A stretch of 64,000 bases of DNA from assembly GCF_025847235.1 (NCBI RefSeq), contig NZ_JAOZEW010000005.1, positions 182,699-246,698 on the forward strand. Direction: 5' to 3'. Shown piece by piece: positions 55,157 to 63,711 of the stretch (within the stretch, counting starts at the first letter, position 1; every line of letters begins with the position of its first letter). The position numbers were made by a program, and so were the translations under genes. The stretch is from Flavobacterium shii (GTDB lineage Bacteria > Bacteroidota > Bacteroidia > Flavobacteriales > Flavobacteriaceae). Below the pieces are notes generated by a model. The model was not told where the DNA came from. It made no database searches and was given only the letters and a program-made list of their open reading frames with translations.

Positions 55157-55372
55157 TAAATGCTTGTTTATAAGAATAGCTATTCTATGTTCTAAGCCAT
55201 GGATTTACTTCGTTTGTTTGGTTTTTAGTTTCGAGTTAGGAAAGTGACGTTGGGATTTTGAGAAAGGGTTAGGTAGATTTTTATCTGTCAGATCTTTAGA
55301 AAAACGAAATAAATTTGTGTTATTTGTGTATCACTTAAGGGTTTATATATAAACGTAAAATAATATATCTCA
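55157..55372. other. Intergenic gap without recognised feature
   Basis: 216 bp between two + strand genes. I see no open frame of note, no strong hairpin and no clear TAnnTTTG element. The stretch tttgtgttatttgtgtatc near 55312 looks like short repeats seen between flavobacterial genes, but I cannot confirm it here. Confidence 0.5.
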
Positions 55373-56464
55373 ATGAAAGATTTCTTTCCTAATTTCTTTG
55401 GTAGAAATAACGACCCAAAATCAATTGTTTCTTTTGGTGTTATTAATTCAATTTATTCTTATTTATATAATGAGGTAAACGGTGTTGATTTTAAAATGAA
55501 AGGTGTTCATGATGCAGTTTCGGTAAGTTTATATTCGTTTCCAACTTCATTTGACCATGAAGAAGCGCAAAAGGAAATTTCGAAAGCTGGATTTAAAAAT
55601 GCATACGAAGTTTTAAATGAGTTATATAAAAAGCTAGATATCGGAGTACTTTCAGAAGAGAGTATGCAAGCGGAATTAGAATACGATTATATTCATATTC
55701 AATTTTATTCTGAGCCAACTCCTGAGGCGAAAAAATATCTAAAACATGTTTTGCATAATTTTGTCATTTTCTTTTGTTGTACTAATAGTTTAGAAATAAA
55801 TGATTTTAGAATTTTGTACAATAATAGTTATTTTTTGGATTATACAAAAGGAATTTTGGACACTGAATATATCGACATAAATAATCCTAAAAATGAAATC
55901 CAGAAAATAGGATTCAAGGAATTTGAAAGGATTTTGCAAGGGATTTGTCAATATATGGAAATTGAAATACCTGAAAGTGTTGTGGTTCCTTCTCGAGAAA
56001 ATTTATTGCCAGTAGATGTTGTGGTTACATCCGAAATTTTTGAAGAGTTTATTAAATTAGTTTCTAGAGGAAATGTAGAAGACAAGTTGCTAAAAAAGCA
56101 ATCTAAAAAATTTTTGAAGAATTTTAATAAAGGGTTAGAAGATTATGAAGCGAAAGTTGAAGGTGATTTTGAATTTTTTGAAAGTATAGATTGTTGGAAC
56201 AGTGATTGGAAATTTGATCCTGAAGATGCTGAGAGTTTTATCTCTGAAATGATTGGAGAGGATCTTAATTTTGAATATCCTGAAGAAACGTATAGTCATG
56301 ATTTATTCCCATATATTCAATCGGCTTTAGAAAAAAGAGGTCTTGAATTGATGACTTTTGATACACATGGAGACAATTATATGTTTTTTGTAGTAAATAA
56401 AAGTGATGTTGCCAGAATCTTAGAATTATCTGAATTGACAAAGATTGAGGTTGAACAATTATAA
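55373..56464 (+). CDS. Protein of unknown function
   Basis: 363 aa, acidic, cytoplasmic-looking protein with no signal peptide or membrane segment. I do not recognise a family. It has two similar-looking halves by composition: VSVSLYSFPTSFDHEEAQKEI early and the FEYPEETYSHDLFPYIQSAL / LMTFDTHGDNYMFFVV segment late, the latter like a small alpha-beta immunity or SMI1-type fold, but that is only an impression. It stands alone between an FAD enzyme and a repeat-rich gap. Codon use looks like that of its neighbours. Confidence 0.65.
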   Translation: MKDFFPNFFGRNNDPKSIVSFGVINSIYSYLYNEVNGVDFKMKGVHDAVSVSLYSFPTSFDHEEAQKEISKAGFKNAYEVLNELYKKLDIGVLSEESMQAELEYDYIHIQFYSEPTPEAKKYLKHVLHNFVIFFCCTNSLEINDFRILYNNSYFLDYTKGILDTEYIDINNPKNEIQKIGFKEFERILQGICQYMEIEIPESVVVPSRENLLPVDVVVTSEIFEEFIKLVSRGNVEDKLLKKQSKKFLKNFNKGLEDYEAKVEGDFEFFESIDCWNSDWKFDPEDAESFISEMIGEDLNFEYPEETYSHDLFPYIQSALEKRGLELMTFDTHGDNYMFFVVNKSDVARILELSELTKIEVEQL

Positions 56465-56490
56465 GGCTGGATAAGTACGGAAATTATGAA

Positions 56491-56600
56491 TTATTTTTTC
56501 ACGCAGATTTTGCAAATCAAGGCTGATTTATTTAAAATTTAGTTATAAATAAATCTGTGCGAATCAGTTTAAATCTTTTGAAATCTGCGTGAAAAATAAT
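56491..56600. repeat. Nested inverted repeat (cacgcagattt family)
   Basis: Outer arms 56491-56510 (with cacgcagattt) and 56581-56600 pair over about 20 bp, one bulged base. An inner perfect 10 bp pair is 56525-56534 (gatttattta) with 56546-56555. It lies between the convergent gene at 55373 and the quinone oxidoreductase and would fold as a long two-stage hairpin in either transcript. Confidence 0.75.
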
Positions 56601-56641
56601 TGAAGTTGTCTGTAGAATTTTAATGAAATTTAGTTTTTATT

Positions 56642-57601
56642 TTACGGAATCAAAATTATTTTTCCTGTACTTTTACGGCTTTCCAGATAATCATGTGCTT
56701 GTTTTCCTTCGGATAATTTAAAAGATGTAGGTGTTGCAAGTGAAACTTTACCTTCAGTAATCCATGTGAATAACTGATTGGCTCTTTTTATTCTTTCTTC
56801 TCTTGTGGTTAAATAACTCCATAAATCTCCACCAGTTAGTGTTTTAGAGGTATCCATGAGCATTCTTGGATTTACAGGTGCAGGATCTCCGCCAGCCATT
56901 CCGAAAAATACGACTTGACCACAATTTTGGGTTACTTCGAAACTATCTTTTAAGGTGCTGCCTATGCTATCATAAACTACATCGGCACCGTTTGGAACTA
57001 CTTTAAAAACTTCTGCTTTCCAATTATCATTGTATAAGAATACATGGTCGGCTCCTTGCTCGATTGCGATTTTTGCTTTATCTGGTGATGAGGTTAAACC
57101 AATTACGGTTGCGCCCAAAAGTTTACTTATTTGCGTTAAAAATTGTCCGACTCCTCCGGCAACTGCATGAATGATTACAGTTTCTCCTTTTGATGTTTTA
57201 TGACTATCGGTCGCGAGGTAATGGGCTGTTAATCCTTGTAGTAAAATCGATGCTCCGGTTTCAAAATCGATTGCTTCTGGTAACGGAATTACATGGTTTA
57301 TATTAACGGCAACGAGTTCGGCATTTGCAAAAGGAACATCGGCAAAAGCAACTCTGTCTCCGATTTTAAATTCCGAATGGTTATTTGTGTTTACTACGAT
57401 TCCAGATCCTTCGTAACCGGCTATAAAAGGGGGATTTCCTTTAAGGTGGTAGTTCCCTTTTCGACGATATACATCGGCAAAATTTAATCCGATGGCTTTC
57501 ATTTCGACTAATATTTCGTCATCTTTTAATTTCGGGCTAGGAATATCAATGTATTCAAGTACATCGGAATTGCCAAAAGTAGAAAAAGTTAATGCTTTCA
57601 T
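56642..57601 (-). CDS. NADPH:quinone oxidoreductase, zinc-independent MDR family
   Basis: 319 aa medium-chain dehydrogenase/reductase of the QOR type. VEMKAIGLNFADVYRRKGNY, GYEGSGIV, ILLQGLTAHYLA, VIIHAVAGGVGQFLTQISK (NADPH-binding Rossmann AxxGGVG) and VYDSIG are typical; zinc-binding cysteines of alcohol dehydrogenases are absent. It reduces quinones or enones in the cytoplasm. It is followed by a nested hairpin and lies downstream of the aminopeptidase on the same strand. Confidence 0.9.
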   Translation of the reverse strand: MKALTFSTFGNSDVLEYIDIPSPKLKDDEILVEMKAIGLNFADVYRRKGNYHLKGNPPFIAGYEGSGIVVNTNNHSEFKIGDRVAFADVPFANAELVAVNINHVIPLPEAIDFETGASILLQGLTAHYLATDSHKTSKGETVIIHAVAGGVGQFLTQISKLLGATVIGLTSSPDKAKIAIEQGADHVFLYNDNWKAEVFKVVPNGADVVYDSIGSTLKDSFEVTQNCGQVVFFGMAGGDPAPVNPRMLMDTSKTLTGGDLWSYLTTREERIKRANQLFTWITEGKVSLATPTSFKLSEGKQAHDYLESRKSTGKIILIP

Positions 57602-57685
57602 TTTAATTTAATTATAACTGTGAGATACCTACAAAGGAAATGATTTTAAAACAATGTAACGTTTCAAAACAGGAACAATTTTGAT

Positions 57686-59104
57686 TTATAATTTTGGTAA
57701 GTTGAATTCGTTAAATTTGCTTTTTTGTGAAGCTAATTTTTCAATATCTTGCCATTTTCTAGGGGATTCTGCAGATAGATTTTCGTATGAATCTTTTTTT
57801 ATAAGAATATCATCTTCGATACGTACACCAATATTCCACCATTTTTTATCACACTTGCTATTTGCCGGAATGTAAATTCCTGGTTCGACTGTAATAATCA
57901 TGTTTTCTTTAAGTAGGCTTGTTGGGCCTCTGTAGTTTCCTTTGTCGTGAACATCTAAGCCAAGAAAATGAGAACATCCATGTGGGTAATAAGTACTTAC
58001 TTCTTTTAAGTCTTTGATGATTCCTAATTTCAGTAATCCTTTGGCTAAAACTTCTTTGGCCTTGATGTTTAAATCTGCAAGTGGAGTTCCTTCTTTACAA
58101 ATTTTAAAAACTTCTTCCTGTGCATCGTATACTAATTGGTAGATTGCTTTCTGCTCTTCGGTAAACTTTCCGTTTGCAGGAATAGTTCGGGTAACATCGG
58201 CAGAATAACCATGGTATTCGGAGCCTACATCCATTAATAATAATTGGTTGTCTATTTTGGTGCTATTGTTTTCGCCATAATGCAAGATGCATCCATTGGC
58301 TCCTGCGCCAACAATTGGTGGATAGCCTTCTCCTTCGGCTCCATATTTTCGGTGAATATAAGCATGAATTCCATCGGCTTCATTTTCGCTCATATCGATG
58401 TTAATTGCTTTCATGACTTCATTGTGAGCAATACAGGAAAGTTTAACCGATTTACGCATTAAATCAATCTCTTCGGGAGTTTTTATTTCGCGAAGTGTTG
58501 CTGTTATGTTTTCGAATAGTAGTAAAGAAGCTGCATCGTCATTTGTAATTGCTGCTTTTGCTTTAAATGTTTCTAGTAATCCAAAAAGGTCAAAACTGCT
58601 TGTGTCTTTACCGATGTCAGTTGGGATTTTATCGTAAATTATTTTGTCAAATTTTTTAAAGTCTATAGAGAAATCCTTGAAGTCTTTTCCGTTATAAACT
58701 GTTGTAAAACCTAATTTTGATTTAGCCCCATCAATACCTAAGCGTCTTCCTGTCCAGATTTCATGACTTGCATTTCTTTCTCTAACAAATAGGATTTCGT
58801 TGTAAGTAGTTTCGCCAGTTCCTTGTGTTTCTTTAAAGAGTAATAAAACAGCGTCGGGTTCTTTGTAACCGCTTAAGTAATACAAATCTGGATTTTGATG
58901 AAAATTGTAGTTTATATCTCTAGAGAACTTTCTCTCAGGATAGGAAAATATTACTGCTACTGAATTTGCAGGCATTAAATTCCTAAAAGCTTCTCTTCGT
59001 CCTTTGTGAAATTCTTTAGTAAGGTAATCTGTAGGTAAGTTTTCCTGAGCGTGATTGTAATTAAAAAACAGTAGGAATATAAGGGATAAGTATACGTGCT
59101 TCAT
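57686..59104 (-). CDS. pepP: Secreted Xaa-Pro aminopeptidase (M24B)
   Basis: 472 aa from ATG 59104, which gives a clean signal peptide (KHVYLSLIFLLFFNYNHAQ) where the longer frame from 59155 does not. The N-terminal creatinase-like domain carries GYKEPDAVLLLF. The catalytic domain holds the dinuclear metal ligands in LLMDVGSEYHGYSADVTRT (two Asp), the His of HGCSHFLGLDVHD, TVEPGIYIP (Glu) and VRIEDDILI (Glu). It removes N-terminal residues before proline from peptides in the periplasm. Confidence 0.9.
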   Translation of the reverse strand: MKHVYLSLIFLLFFNYNHAQENLPTDYLTKEFHKGRREAFRNLMPANSVAVIFSYPERKFSRDINYNFHQNPDLYYLSGYKEPDAVLLLFKETQGTGETTYNEILFVRERNASHEIWTGRRLGIDGAKSKLGFTTVYNGKDFKDFSIDFKKFDKIIYDKIPTDIGKDTSSFDLFGLLETFKAKAAITNDDAASLLLFENITATLREIKTPEEIDLMRKSVKLSCIAHNEVMKAINIDMSENEADGIHAYIHRKYGAEGEGYPPIVGAGANGCILHYGENNSTKIDNQLLLMDVGSEYHGYSADVTRTIPANGKFTEEQKAIYQLVYDAQEEVFKICKEGTPLADLNIKAKEVLAKGLLKLGIIKDLKEVSTYYPHGCSHFLGLDVHDKGNYRGPTSLLKENMIITVEPGIYIPANSKCDKKWWNIGVRIEDDILIKKDSYENLSAESPRKWQDIEKLASQKSKFNEFNLPKL

Positions 59105-59183
59105 TTTTTTTTGTGGTTTGGTTAAAAGGTTCTGGTTCTTAATAGATTGATGCAAATTACAAAATTTTGGCTTTGATTATTAA

Positions 59184-59212
59184 ATAAAAAAACCGCTCAT
59201 TTTCATAAGCGG
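59184..59212 (-). terminator. Rho-independent terminator after msrA
   Basis: On the minus strand: stem 59212-59205 with 59200-59193 (ccgcttat against atgagcgg, one mismatch), 4 nt loop, then a run of U from 59192 to 59184. It lies 17 bp past the msrA stop. Confidence 0.8.
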
Positions 59213-59228
59213 CTTAGTGAATTAATAA

Positions 59229-59837
59229 TTATTTCTTTTTTAATTTGTCTTTAAAAACTTTTTCGAATTTTTCTATTTTTGGCTGTATTACCATTTTACA
59301 ATAAGGCTGATTTTTATTATTTTCATAATAATTTTGATGATAATCTTCGGCTTTGTAAAATTTTGTAAACGGTTCTACGGCAGTTACTATCGGGTCGTTA
59401 TATACTTTTGCTTTTTTTAATGCATTTATAATGTTATTCGCTGCATTTTTTTGCTCTTCATTTTTATAAAAAATAACCGAACGATATTGGGTTCCTACAT
59501 CAGCACCCTGTCTGTTTAAAGTTGTAGGGTCATGTACGGTAAAGAAAACTTTAAATATTTCATCCAGACTAGTTACGTTCTTGTCGTATGTAATCTGAAC
59601 TACTTCGGCAAAGCCAGTTTTTCCGGTTGATACTTCTTCATAACTTGGATTGATAGTTTTTCCTCCAGAGAAACCTGAGACTACTGATTTTACGCCGTCT
59701 AAATTTTCGTAAACAGCTTCTACACACCAGTAACATCCTCCGCCAAGTGTGATTGTGTCGTAATTGGGGTGTTTTTTTGCTTGTCCAAATCCATTAATTG
59801 ATAGCGTAAGGATGCAGATTAAAATTGTATTTTTCAT
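59229..59837 (-). CDS. msrA: Peptide methionine (S)-S-oxide reductase, exported
   Basis: 202 aa from ATG 59837; the longer frame from 59876 would add a leader without a signal peptide. MKNTILICILTLSINGFGQ is a signal peptide. The catalytic Cys lies in GGGCYWCVEAVYENLDGV (C35, with C38). FSGGKTINPSYEEVSTGKTG, HDPTTLNRQGADVGTQYRS and EDYHQNYYE complete MsrA. With the adjacent lipoprotein MsrB it would repair oxidised methionines outside the cytoplasm. It begins 7 bp after msrB. Confidence 0.93.
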   Translation of the reverse strand: MKNTILICILTLSINGFGQAKKHPNYDTITLGGGCYWCVEAVYENLDGVKSVVSGFSGGKTINPSYEEVSTGKTGFAEVVQITYDKNVTSLDEIFKVFFTVHDPTTLNRQGADVGTQYRSVIFYKNEEQKNAANNIINALKKAKVYNDPIVTAVEPFTKFYKAEDYHQNYYENNKNQPYCKMVIQPKIEKFEKVFKDKLKKK

Positions 59838-59844
59838 AATGATA

Positions 59845-60405
59845 TTATTTACTGTCTGGTATAAAATCGAGTGCAATTGAATTCATGCAATATCTTTTTC
59901 CTGTTGGGGCTGGTCCATCGTCGAATAAGTGACCTAGATGGCCACCACATCTGCCACAAAGCACTTCGGTACGTTCCATGCCTATAGAATTGTCTTGTTT
60001 GTATGTAACGCTATTTTTATTGTCTTGTTCAAAAAAGCTTGGCCAGCCACAACTACTGGCAAATTTGGCTCCGGATCTAAAGAGTTTATTTCCACATGCT
60101 GCACAATAGTAAGTTCCTTTTACATCGGTACTCCAGTATTTTCCTGTAAATGGTCTTTCGGTATCTGCATGGCGCATTACTTGGTATACATCATCTGGTA
60201 GTACTTTTTTCCATTGTGCGTCGGTAAGATTCAGCTTTTTGGTATCCGTATTGGAGTAATATGGATTATTCGGTTTGTCGATTTTATTTTCCATTGATGT
60301 CTTTTTAGGTGTTGTATACTGCTCTTTTGTGTTTTGACCACAAGCTTGAAATATAAATAATTGAAGTAAAAAGAATGCGCTTAAAAAATGAGTTCTAGTT
60401 TTCAT
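59845..60405 (-). CDS. msrB: Peptide methionine (R)-S-oxide reductase, lipoprotein
   Basis: 186 aa. The signal ends in a lipobox (LFIFQAC, acylated C22), so it is a lipoprotein. Two CxxC zinc pairs (YYCAACGN and LCGRCGG), SSCGWPSFFE, HLGHLFDDGPAPTGKRYCMNS with the catalytic Cys give an intact MsrB. It leads a two-gene msrB-msrA unit. Export of both enzymes suggests protection of envelope proteins from oxidants. Confidence 0.93.
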   Translation of the reverse strand: MKTRTHFLSAFFLLQLFIFQACGQNTKEQYTTPKKTSMENKIDKPNNPYYSNTDTKKLNLTDAQWKKVLPDDVYQVMRHADTERPFTGKYWSTDVKGTYYCAACGNKLFRSGAKFASSCGWPSFFEQDNKNSVTYKQDNSIGMERTEVLCGRCGGHLGHLFDDGPAPTGKRYCMNSIALDFIPDSK

Positions 60406-60668
60406 GATCGGTGAATTTTATATTACAATTGTATGATGTTCTTAATTGATTGAAATGTCGTACACTTTACAAATGAATGAGTATTTAAGTAAGTTTTAAC
60501 TTTTATTATTTACGTATAAAAGACTTCTTTAGTTTTGAAATAAAAGGCTATTTTTTCATGGCTTTAATCCGCTAGAAATCATACTATAAAATTAAAATTT
60601 TAGTTAATGCAGAGCTCGTTAAACTTTTCACAAACTTTTTTCAGGCTTTAAAGCAATTTCTTTTTTCG
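60406..60668. other. Intergenic region upstream of idi and msrB
   Basis: Divergent gap of nearly 290 bp to the idi start. Apart from the idi -7 element at 60669-60676 I see no coding frame, no strong hairpin and no clear minus-strand TAnnTTTG box for msrB. Confidence 0.5.
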
Positions 60669-60676
60669 TATTTTTG
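60669..60676 (+). promoter_or_regulatory. Candidate -7 promoter element of idi
   Basis: TATTTTTG (TAnnTTTG) only 17 bp before the chosen idi ATG, implying a very short leader. It overlaps the GTG at 60676, which argues against that codon being the start. Confidence 0.5.
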
Positions 60677-60693
60677 TGTGTTTAATACCAATT

Positions 60694-61221
60694 ATGATAG
60701 AAGAAAACGTAATATTAGTTAATGAGAACGATGAGCCGATTGGGCTGATGCCAAAATTAGAAGCGCATGAAAAAGCAGTTCTACATCGAGCATTTTCAGT
60801 TTTTGTTTTAAATGATAATAATGAGATCATGTTACAACAACGTGCACATCATAAATATCATTCACCTTTACTCTGGACTAATACATGTTGTAGTCATCAA
60901 AGAGAAGGAGAAACTAATGTCGAAGCAGGAAGCCGAAGATTATTTGAGGAAATGGGTTTTAAAACTCCACTTAAAGAACTTTTTCATTTTATATATAAAG
61001 CTCCTTTTGATAACGGATTAACAGAACATGAACTGGATCACGTTATGATTGGGCGTTATAATGAAGAACCTATCATAAATAATGAAGAAGTTGAAGCTTG
61101 GAAATGGATAAAAATTGAAGATGTAAAAAAAGATATGCAATTACATCCTGAGATTTATACCGTTTGGTTCAAAATAATCTTTGACGAGTTTTATCATTTT
61201 CTGGAAGACCATAAAATTTAA
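60694..61221 (+). CDS. idi: Isopentenyl-diphosphate delta-isomerase, type I
   Basis: 175 aa Nudix-fold enzyme interconverting IPP and DMAPP for isoprenoid synthesis. VILVNENDEPIG, HRAFSVFVLN, LLWTNTCCSHQREGE (C65/C66 region with the catalytic Cys), the Nudix-like AGSRRLFEEMGF and EHELDHVMIG are conserved. ATG 60694 is chosen over GTG 60676, which lies inside the promoter element. The probable HMG-CoA reductase at the right edge suggests a mevalonate route. It leads idi-queD-bcp. Confidence 0.93.
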   Translation: MIEENVILVNENDEPIGLMPKLEAHEKAVLHRAFSVFVLNDNNEIMLQQRAHHKYHSPLLWTNTCCSHQREGETNVEAGSRRLFEEMGFKTPLKELFHFIYKAPFDNGLTEHELDHVMIGRYNEEPIINNEEVEAWKWIKIEDVKKDMQLHPEIYTVWFKIIFDEFYHFLEDHKI

Positions 61222-61233
61222 ACCAAAACTTAC

Positions 61234-61644
61234 ATGAGAGTAACGATATCAAGAAAAGCACATTTTAATGCTGCCCATCGGCTGTACAGAAAAGATTGGA
61301 CGTTGGAGAAAAATGATGCCGTTTTTGGGAAATGTAACAATCCCAATTTTCATGGACATAATTATGACTTAACAGTAAGTGTTACTGGAGAAGTTGATCC
61401 TGAAACAGGTTTTGTGATAGATGTAAAAATACTAGCTGATATTATATATCAAGAAGTTGAATTACCATTTGATCATAAGAATCTTAATCTTGATGTGCCA
61501 GAATTTCAAGATTTAAATCCAACTGCAGAACATATTGCGGTAGTGATTTGGAATAAAATTAGAAAAAAGATTAATCCCGATTTTGATTTAGAAATCGTGT
61601 TGTATGAAACTGCTCGTAATTTTGTAACCTATAAAGGAGAATAA
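61234..61644 (+). CDS. 6-carboxytetrahydropterin synthase/6-pyruvoyl-tetrahydropterin synthase family
   Basis: 136 aa QueD/PTPS-family enzyme. Zinc ligands are in AHFNAAHRL (H10, H15) and NFHGHNY; GKCNNPNFHGHNY includes the catalytic Cys. DHKNLNLDVP and the glutamate of LYETARNF near the end are typical. It makes a pterin intermediate for queuosine or a related pterin. It lies 12 bp after idi and 1 bp before bcp. Confidence 0.9.
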   Translation: MRVTISRKAHFNAAHRLYRKDWTLEKNDAVFGKCNNPNFHGHNYDLTVSVTGEVDPETGFVIDVKILADIIYQEVELPFDHKNLNLDVPEFQDLNPTAEHIAVVIWNKIRKKINPDFDLEIVLYETARNFVTYKGE

Positions 61645-61645
61645 A

Positions 61646-62104
61646 ATGTCATTAAAAGTAGGAGATGTTATCCCGAATTTTATCGCAAAAGACGCTAATG
61701 GAGATGTGTTTGAAAGTAAAGATGTGCTTGGTCGTAAACCTTTGGTAATTTATTTTTATCCTAAAGATAATACCCCGGGATGTACAACCGAAGCCTGTAG
61801 TTTTAGAGATCAATATGAAGATTTTGTAACTCTGGGTGCAGAGGTAATTGGTATTAGTAGTGATAGTGTCGATTCTCATCAAAAATTTTCGCATAAACAC
61901 CATTTGCCTTTTATTCTTCTTTCGGATGAAGATAAAAAAATAAGAACCCTTTTTGGAGTTCCCTCTGGTTTACTTGGATTATTGCCAGGTAGAGTAACTT
62001 ATGTTGTCGATAAAAATGGAGTTATAATTCTCATTTTTGATAGTATGGTTGCTGCCAAGCATATTCCTAAAGCGCTTGAAGCAATTAAAGAATTAGTATC
62101 ATAA
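61646..62104 (+). CDS. bcp: Thioredoxin-dependent peroxiredoxin, Bcp family
   Basis: 152 aa peroxiredoxin. IYFYPKDNTPGCTTEACSFRD holds the peroxidatic C46 and the resolving C51 of the BCP/PrxQ type. GISSDSVDSHQKFSHKHHLPF and SDEDKKIRTLFGV follow, both typical. It reduces peroxides in the cytoplasm. It starts immediately after the queD-family gene. Confidence 0.94.
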   Translation: MSLKVGDVIPNFIAKDANGDVFESKDVLGRKPLVIYFYPKDNTPGCTTEACSFRDQYEDFVTLGAEVIGISSDSVDSHQKFSHKHHLPFILLSDEDKKIRTLFGVPSGLLGLLPGRVTYVVDKNGVIILIFDSMVAAKHIPKALEAIKELVS

Positions 62105-62167
62105 TTTAAAAGAATAGTATTATACAGGACTTATCAAATAGATGAAATTTGTATAAAAATATATAAG

Positions 62168-63136
62168 ATGAAGTCACAATTATATCCCTTACAGTTTGAA
62201 CCAATCTTGAAAGAAAGAATTTGGGGAGGCGAAAAATTAAAAACAGAATTAAATAAACCTATTACTTCTAAGATTACTGGTGAAAGCTGGGAATTGTCTA
62301 CTGTTGAAGGTGATGTAAGTATTGTTGCAAACGGAAGTTTAAAAGGAAAAACCCTTACTGATATTATAAATGAACATCCAAATGAAATCTTGGGGACAAA
62401 AGTTCATGAGCAATTTGGGAAACAATTTCCATTGCTTTTTAAATACCTGGATGCTCGCGAAGATCTTTCGATACAAGTACATCCTAATGATAAATTAGCA
62501 AAAGAACGTCATAACTCTTTTGGTAAAACCGAAATGTGGTATGTGATGCAAGCAGATGAAAATGCTAGGATTATTGTAGGTTTTAAAGAGGATTCTAGTA
62601 AAGAAGAATATCTTGAGAATTTAAATAATAATACATTGGTTTCTATTCTTGACGGTGTAAAAGCTAAATCAGGGGATGTTTTCTTTCTGGAAACTGGAAC
62701 GATTCACGCCATAGGTGCAGGTTTAGTTGTTGCCGAAATTCAGCAAACATCGGACATTACGTATCGTTTGTATGATTTTGACAGGGTAGATGCCCAAGGA
62801 AATAAAAGAGAATTGCATGTAGATTTAGCGCTAGATGCTATTAATTATAACAAGGTAGATACTTATAAGGAGTATCAGAAAAAAAATAATGAATCTAATG
62901 TTGTGGTTGATTGTCCATATTTCACCACAAATTATATTCCGTTAGACGGTCAGGTTGAGGTAAGTAAAGATGGAAAAAGTTTTACAGTTTATATGTGTAT
63001 CGAAGGTTCTTTTAAAATAGAATATGAGGGAAGTAAATTGAGCTATAAAAAAGGAGATACTGTATTAATCCCAGCTTCTTTGAAAAGGTTCATCTTCAAT
63101 GGAAAAGCTTCTATTTTAGAAATTTACATTTCATAG
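62168..63136 (+). CDS. manA: Mannose-6-phosphate isomerase, class I
   Basis: 322 aa cupin-type isomerase linking fructose-6-phosphate to mannose-6-phosphate. ERIWGGEKL, GESWELSTVEGDVS, LSIQVHPNDKLA (metal His), KTEMWYVMQAD, and FLETGTIHAIGAGLVVAEIQQ (metal-binding ETGTxHA) are as in Bacteroidota ManA. It could feed GDP-mannose-derived sugars, including the GDP-fucose a GT11 enzyme would need. It has a 63 bp leader after bcp. Confidence 0.93.
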   Translation: MKSQLYPLQFEPILKERIWGGEKLKTELNKPITSKITGESWELSTVEGDVSIVANGSLKGKTLTDIINEHPNEILGTKVHEQFGKQFPLLFKYLDAREDLSIQVHPNDKLAKERHNSFGKTEMWYVMQADENARIIVGFKEDSSKEEYLENLNNNTLVSILDGVKAKSGDVFFLETGTIHAIGAGLVVAEIQQTSDITYRLYDFDRVDAQGNKRELHVDLALDAINYNKVDTYKEYQKKNNESNVVVDCPYFTTNYIPLDGQVEVSKDGKSFTVYMCIEGSFKIEYEGSKLSYKKGDTVLIPASLKRFIFNGKASILEIYIS

Positions 63137-63158
63137 CGGGTAATAGAAAGATTATGTG

Positions 63159-63166
63159 TACTTTTG
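63159..63166 (+). promoter_or_regulatory. Candidate -7 promoter element
   Basis: TACTTTTG fits TAnnTTTG and lies 26 bp before the small gene at 63193, in the gap after manA. Confidence 0.4.
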
Positions 63167-63192
63167 CAAACGCAAATTAAAATAAAAATAAA

Positions 63193-63459
63193 ATGGCAAA
63201 CGTTAAGAATTTAAAGAAAGACATCAACTACGTTTTAGGAGATATTATTGAGGCAGTTTACTTATTTGAAATTTCTACTACAGGAAAACCAACTACAGAA
63301 ACTAATGCTTTAATCGATGAAGCTATTGCTGCTTTCGATACTTTGATCACAAAAGTGAACGCAAAGAACGTAGAAAATAAAAAAGCACACTTCAAACAAA
63401 TTAATGTTGAATTGGAAGAAACTGCTAATCAATTGATTACTAAAATCAACGAATTGTAG
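63193..63459 (+). CDS. Small conserved-looking helical protein
   Basis: 88 aa, predicted almost wholly helical, with no signal or membrane segment. It contains DINYVLGDIIEAVYLFE, ALIDEAIAAFDTLITKVN and a C-terminal ELEETANQLITKINEL. I have an impression of similar unnamed proteins in many Bacteroidota, always short, but no function. Its own promoter-like element and an A-rich leader suggest it is well expressed. Confidence 0.75.
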   Translation: MANVKNLKKDINYVLGDIIEAVYLFEISTTGKPTTETNALIDEAIAAFDTLITKVNAKNVENKKAHFKQINVELEETANQLITKINEL

Positions 63460-63491
63460 TAAAAAAAAACGATAAAAAAGTGCAAATTTAT

Positions 63492-63522
63492 TTTGGTAAA
63501 ACGAAAAACCGCTTTATATTTG
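63492..63522 (+). promoter_or_regulatory. Bacteroidota sigma-A promoter of tRNA-Thr copy 1
   Basis: TTTG at 63492-63495, 19 nt spacer, TATATTTG at 63515-63522. This fits TTTG-N19-TAnnTTTG exactly. The tRNA begins 15 bp after the -7 box. Confidence 0.8.
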
Positions 63523-63613
63523 CACCCGTAATGAGTCGCCAGCGTAGCTCAGTTGGCTAGAGCAGCTGATTTGTAATCAGCAGGTCGTGGGTTCGAGTCC
63601 CTCCGCCGGCTCA
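63515..63613 (+). repeat. 99-bp direct repeat, copy 1 (promoter -7 plus tRNA)
   Basis: Identical base for base to 63704-63802, offset 189 bp. It spans the -7 element, the leader and the whole tRNA gene. Flanking -33 spacers and terminators differ between the copies. Confidence 0.9.
63538..63611 (+). tRNA. tRNA-Thr (anticodon UGU), copy 1
   Basis: 74 nt cloverleaf. The anticodon stem gctga/tcagc encloses loop tttgtaa (anticodon TGT, reading ACA). D-stem is gctc/gagc and the T-loop is ttcgagt. CCA is not encoded. The acceptor stem gccagcg/cgccggc has an A4-C69 mismatch, and the T-stem has a T50-T64 mismatch; both occur in the second copy too. Confidence 0.95.
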
Positions 63614-63617
63614 ACAT

Positions 63618-63648
63618 AAAACCATCCTTTTAGGGTGGTTTTTTTGTT
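63618..63648 (+). terminator. Rho-independent terminator after tRNA copy 1
   Basis: Stem 63619-63627 with 63633-63641 (aaaccatcc against gggtggttt, one T-G pair), 5 nt loop, then a T-run (tttt, g, ttt). Confidence 0.85.
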
Positions 63649-63680
63649 TAAAAAATATTTTAATAATTGTTTAAATTTAT

Positions 63681-63711
63681 TTTGCAGAATCAAAAAACAG
63701 TTATATATTTG
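63681..63711 (+). promoter_or_regulatory. Bacteroidota sigma-A promoter of tRNA-Thr copy 2
   Basis: TTTG at 63681-63684, 19 nt spacer, TATATTTG at 63704-63711. Spacing is identical to that of copy 1, although the spacer sequence differs. Confidence 0.8.
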
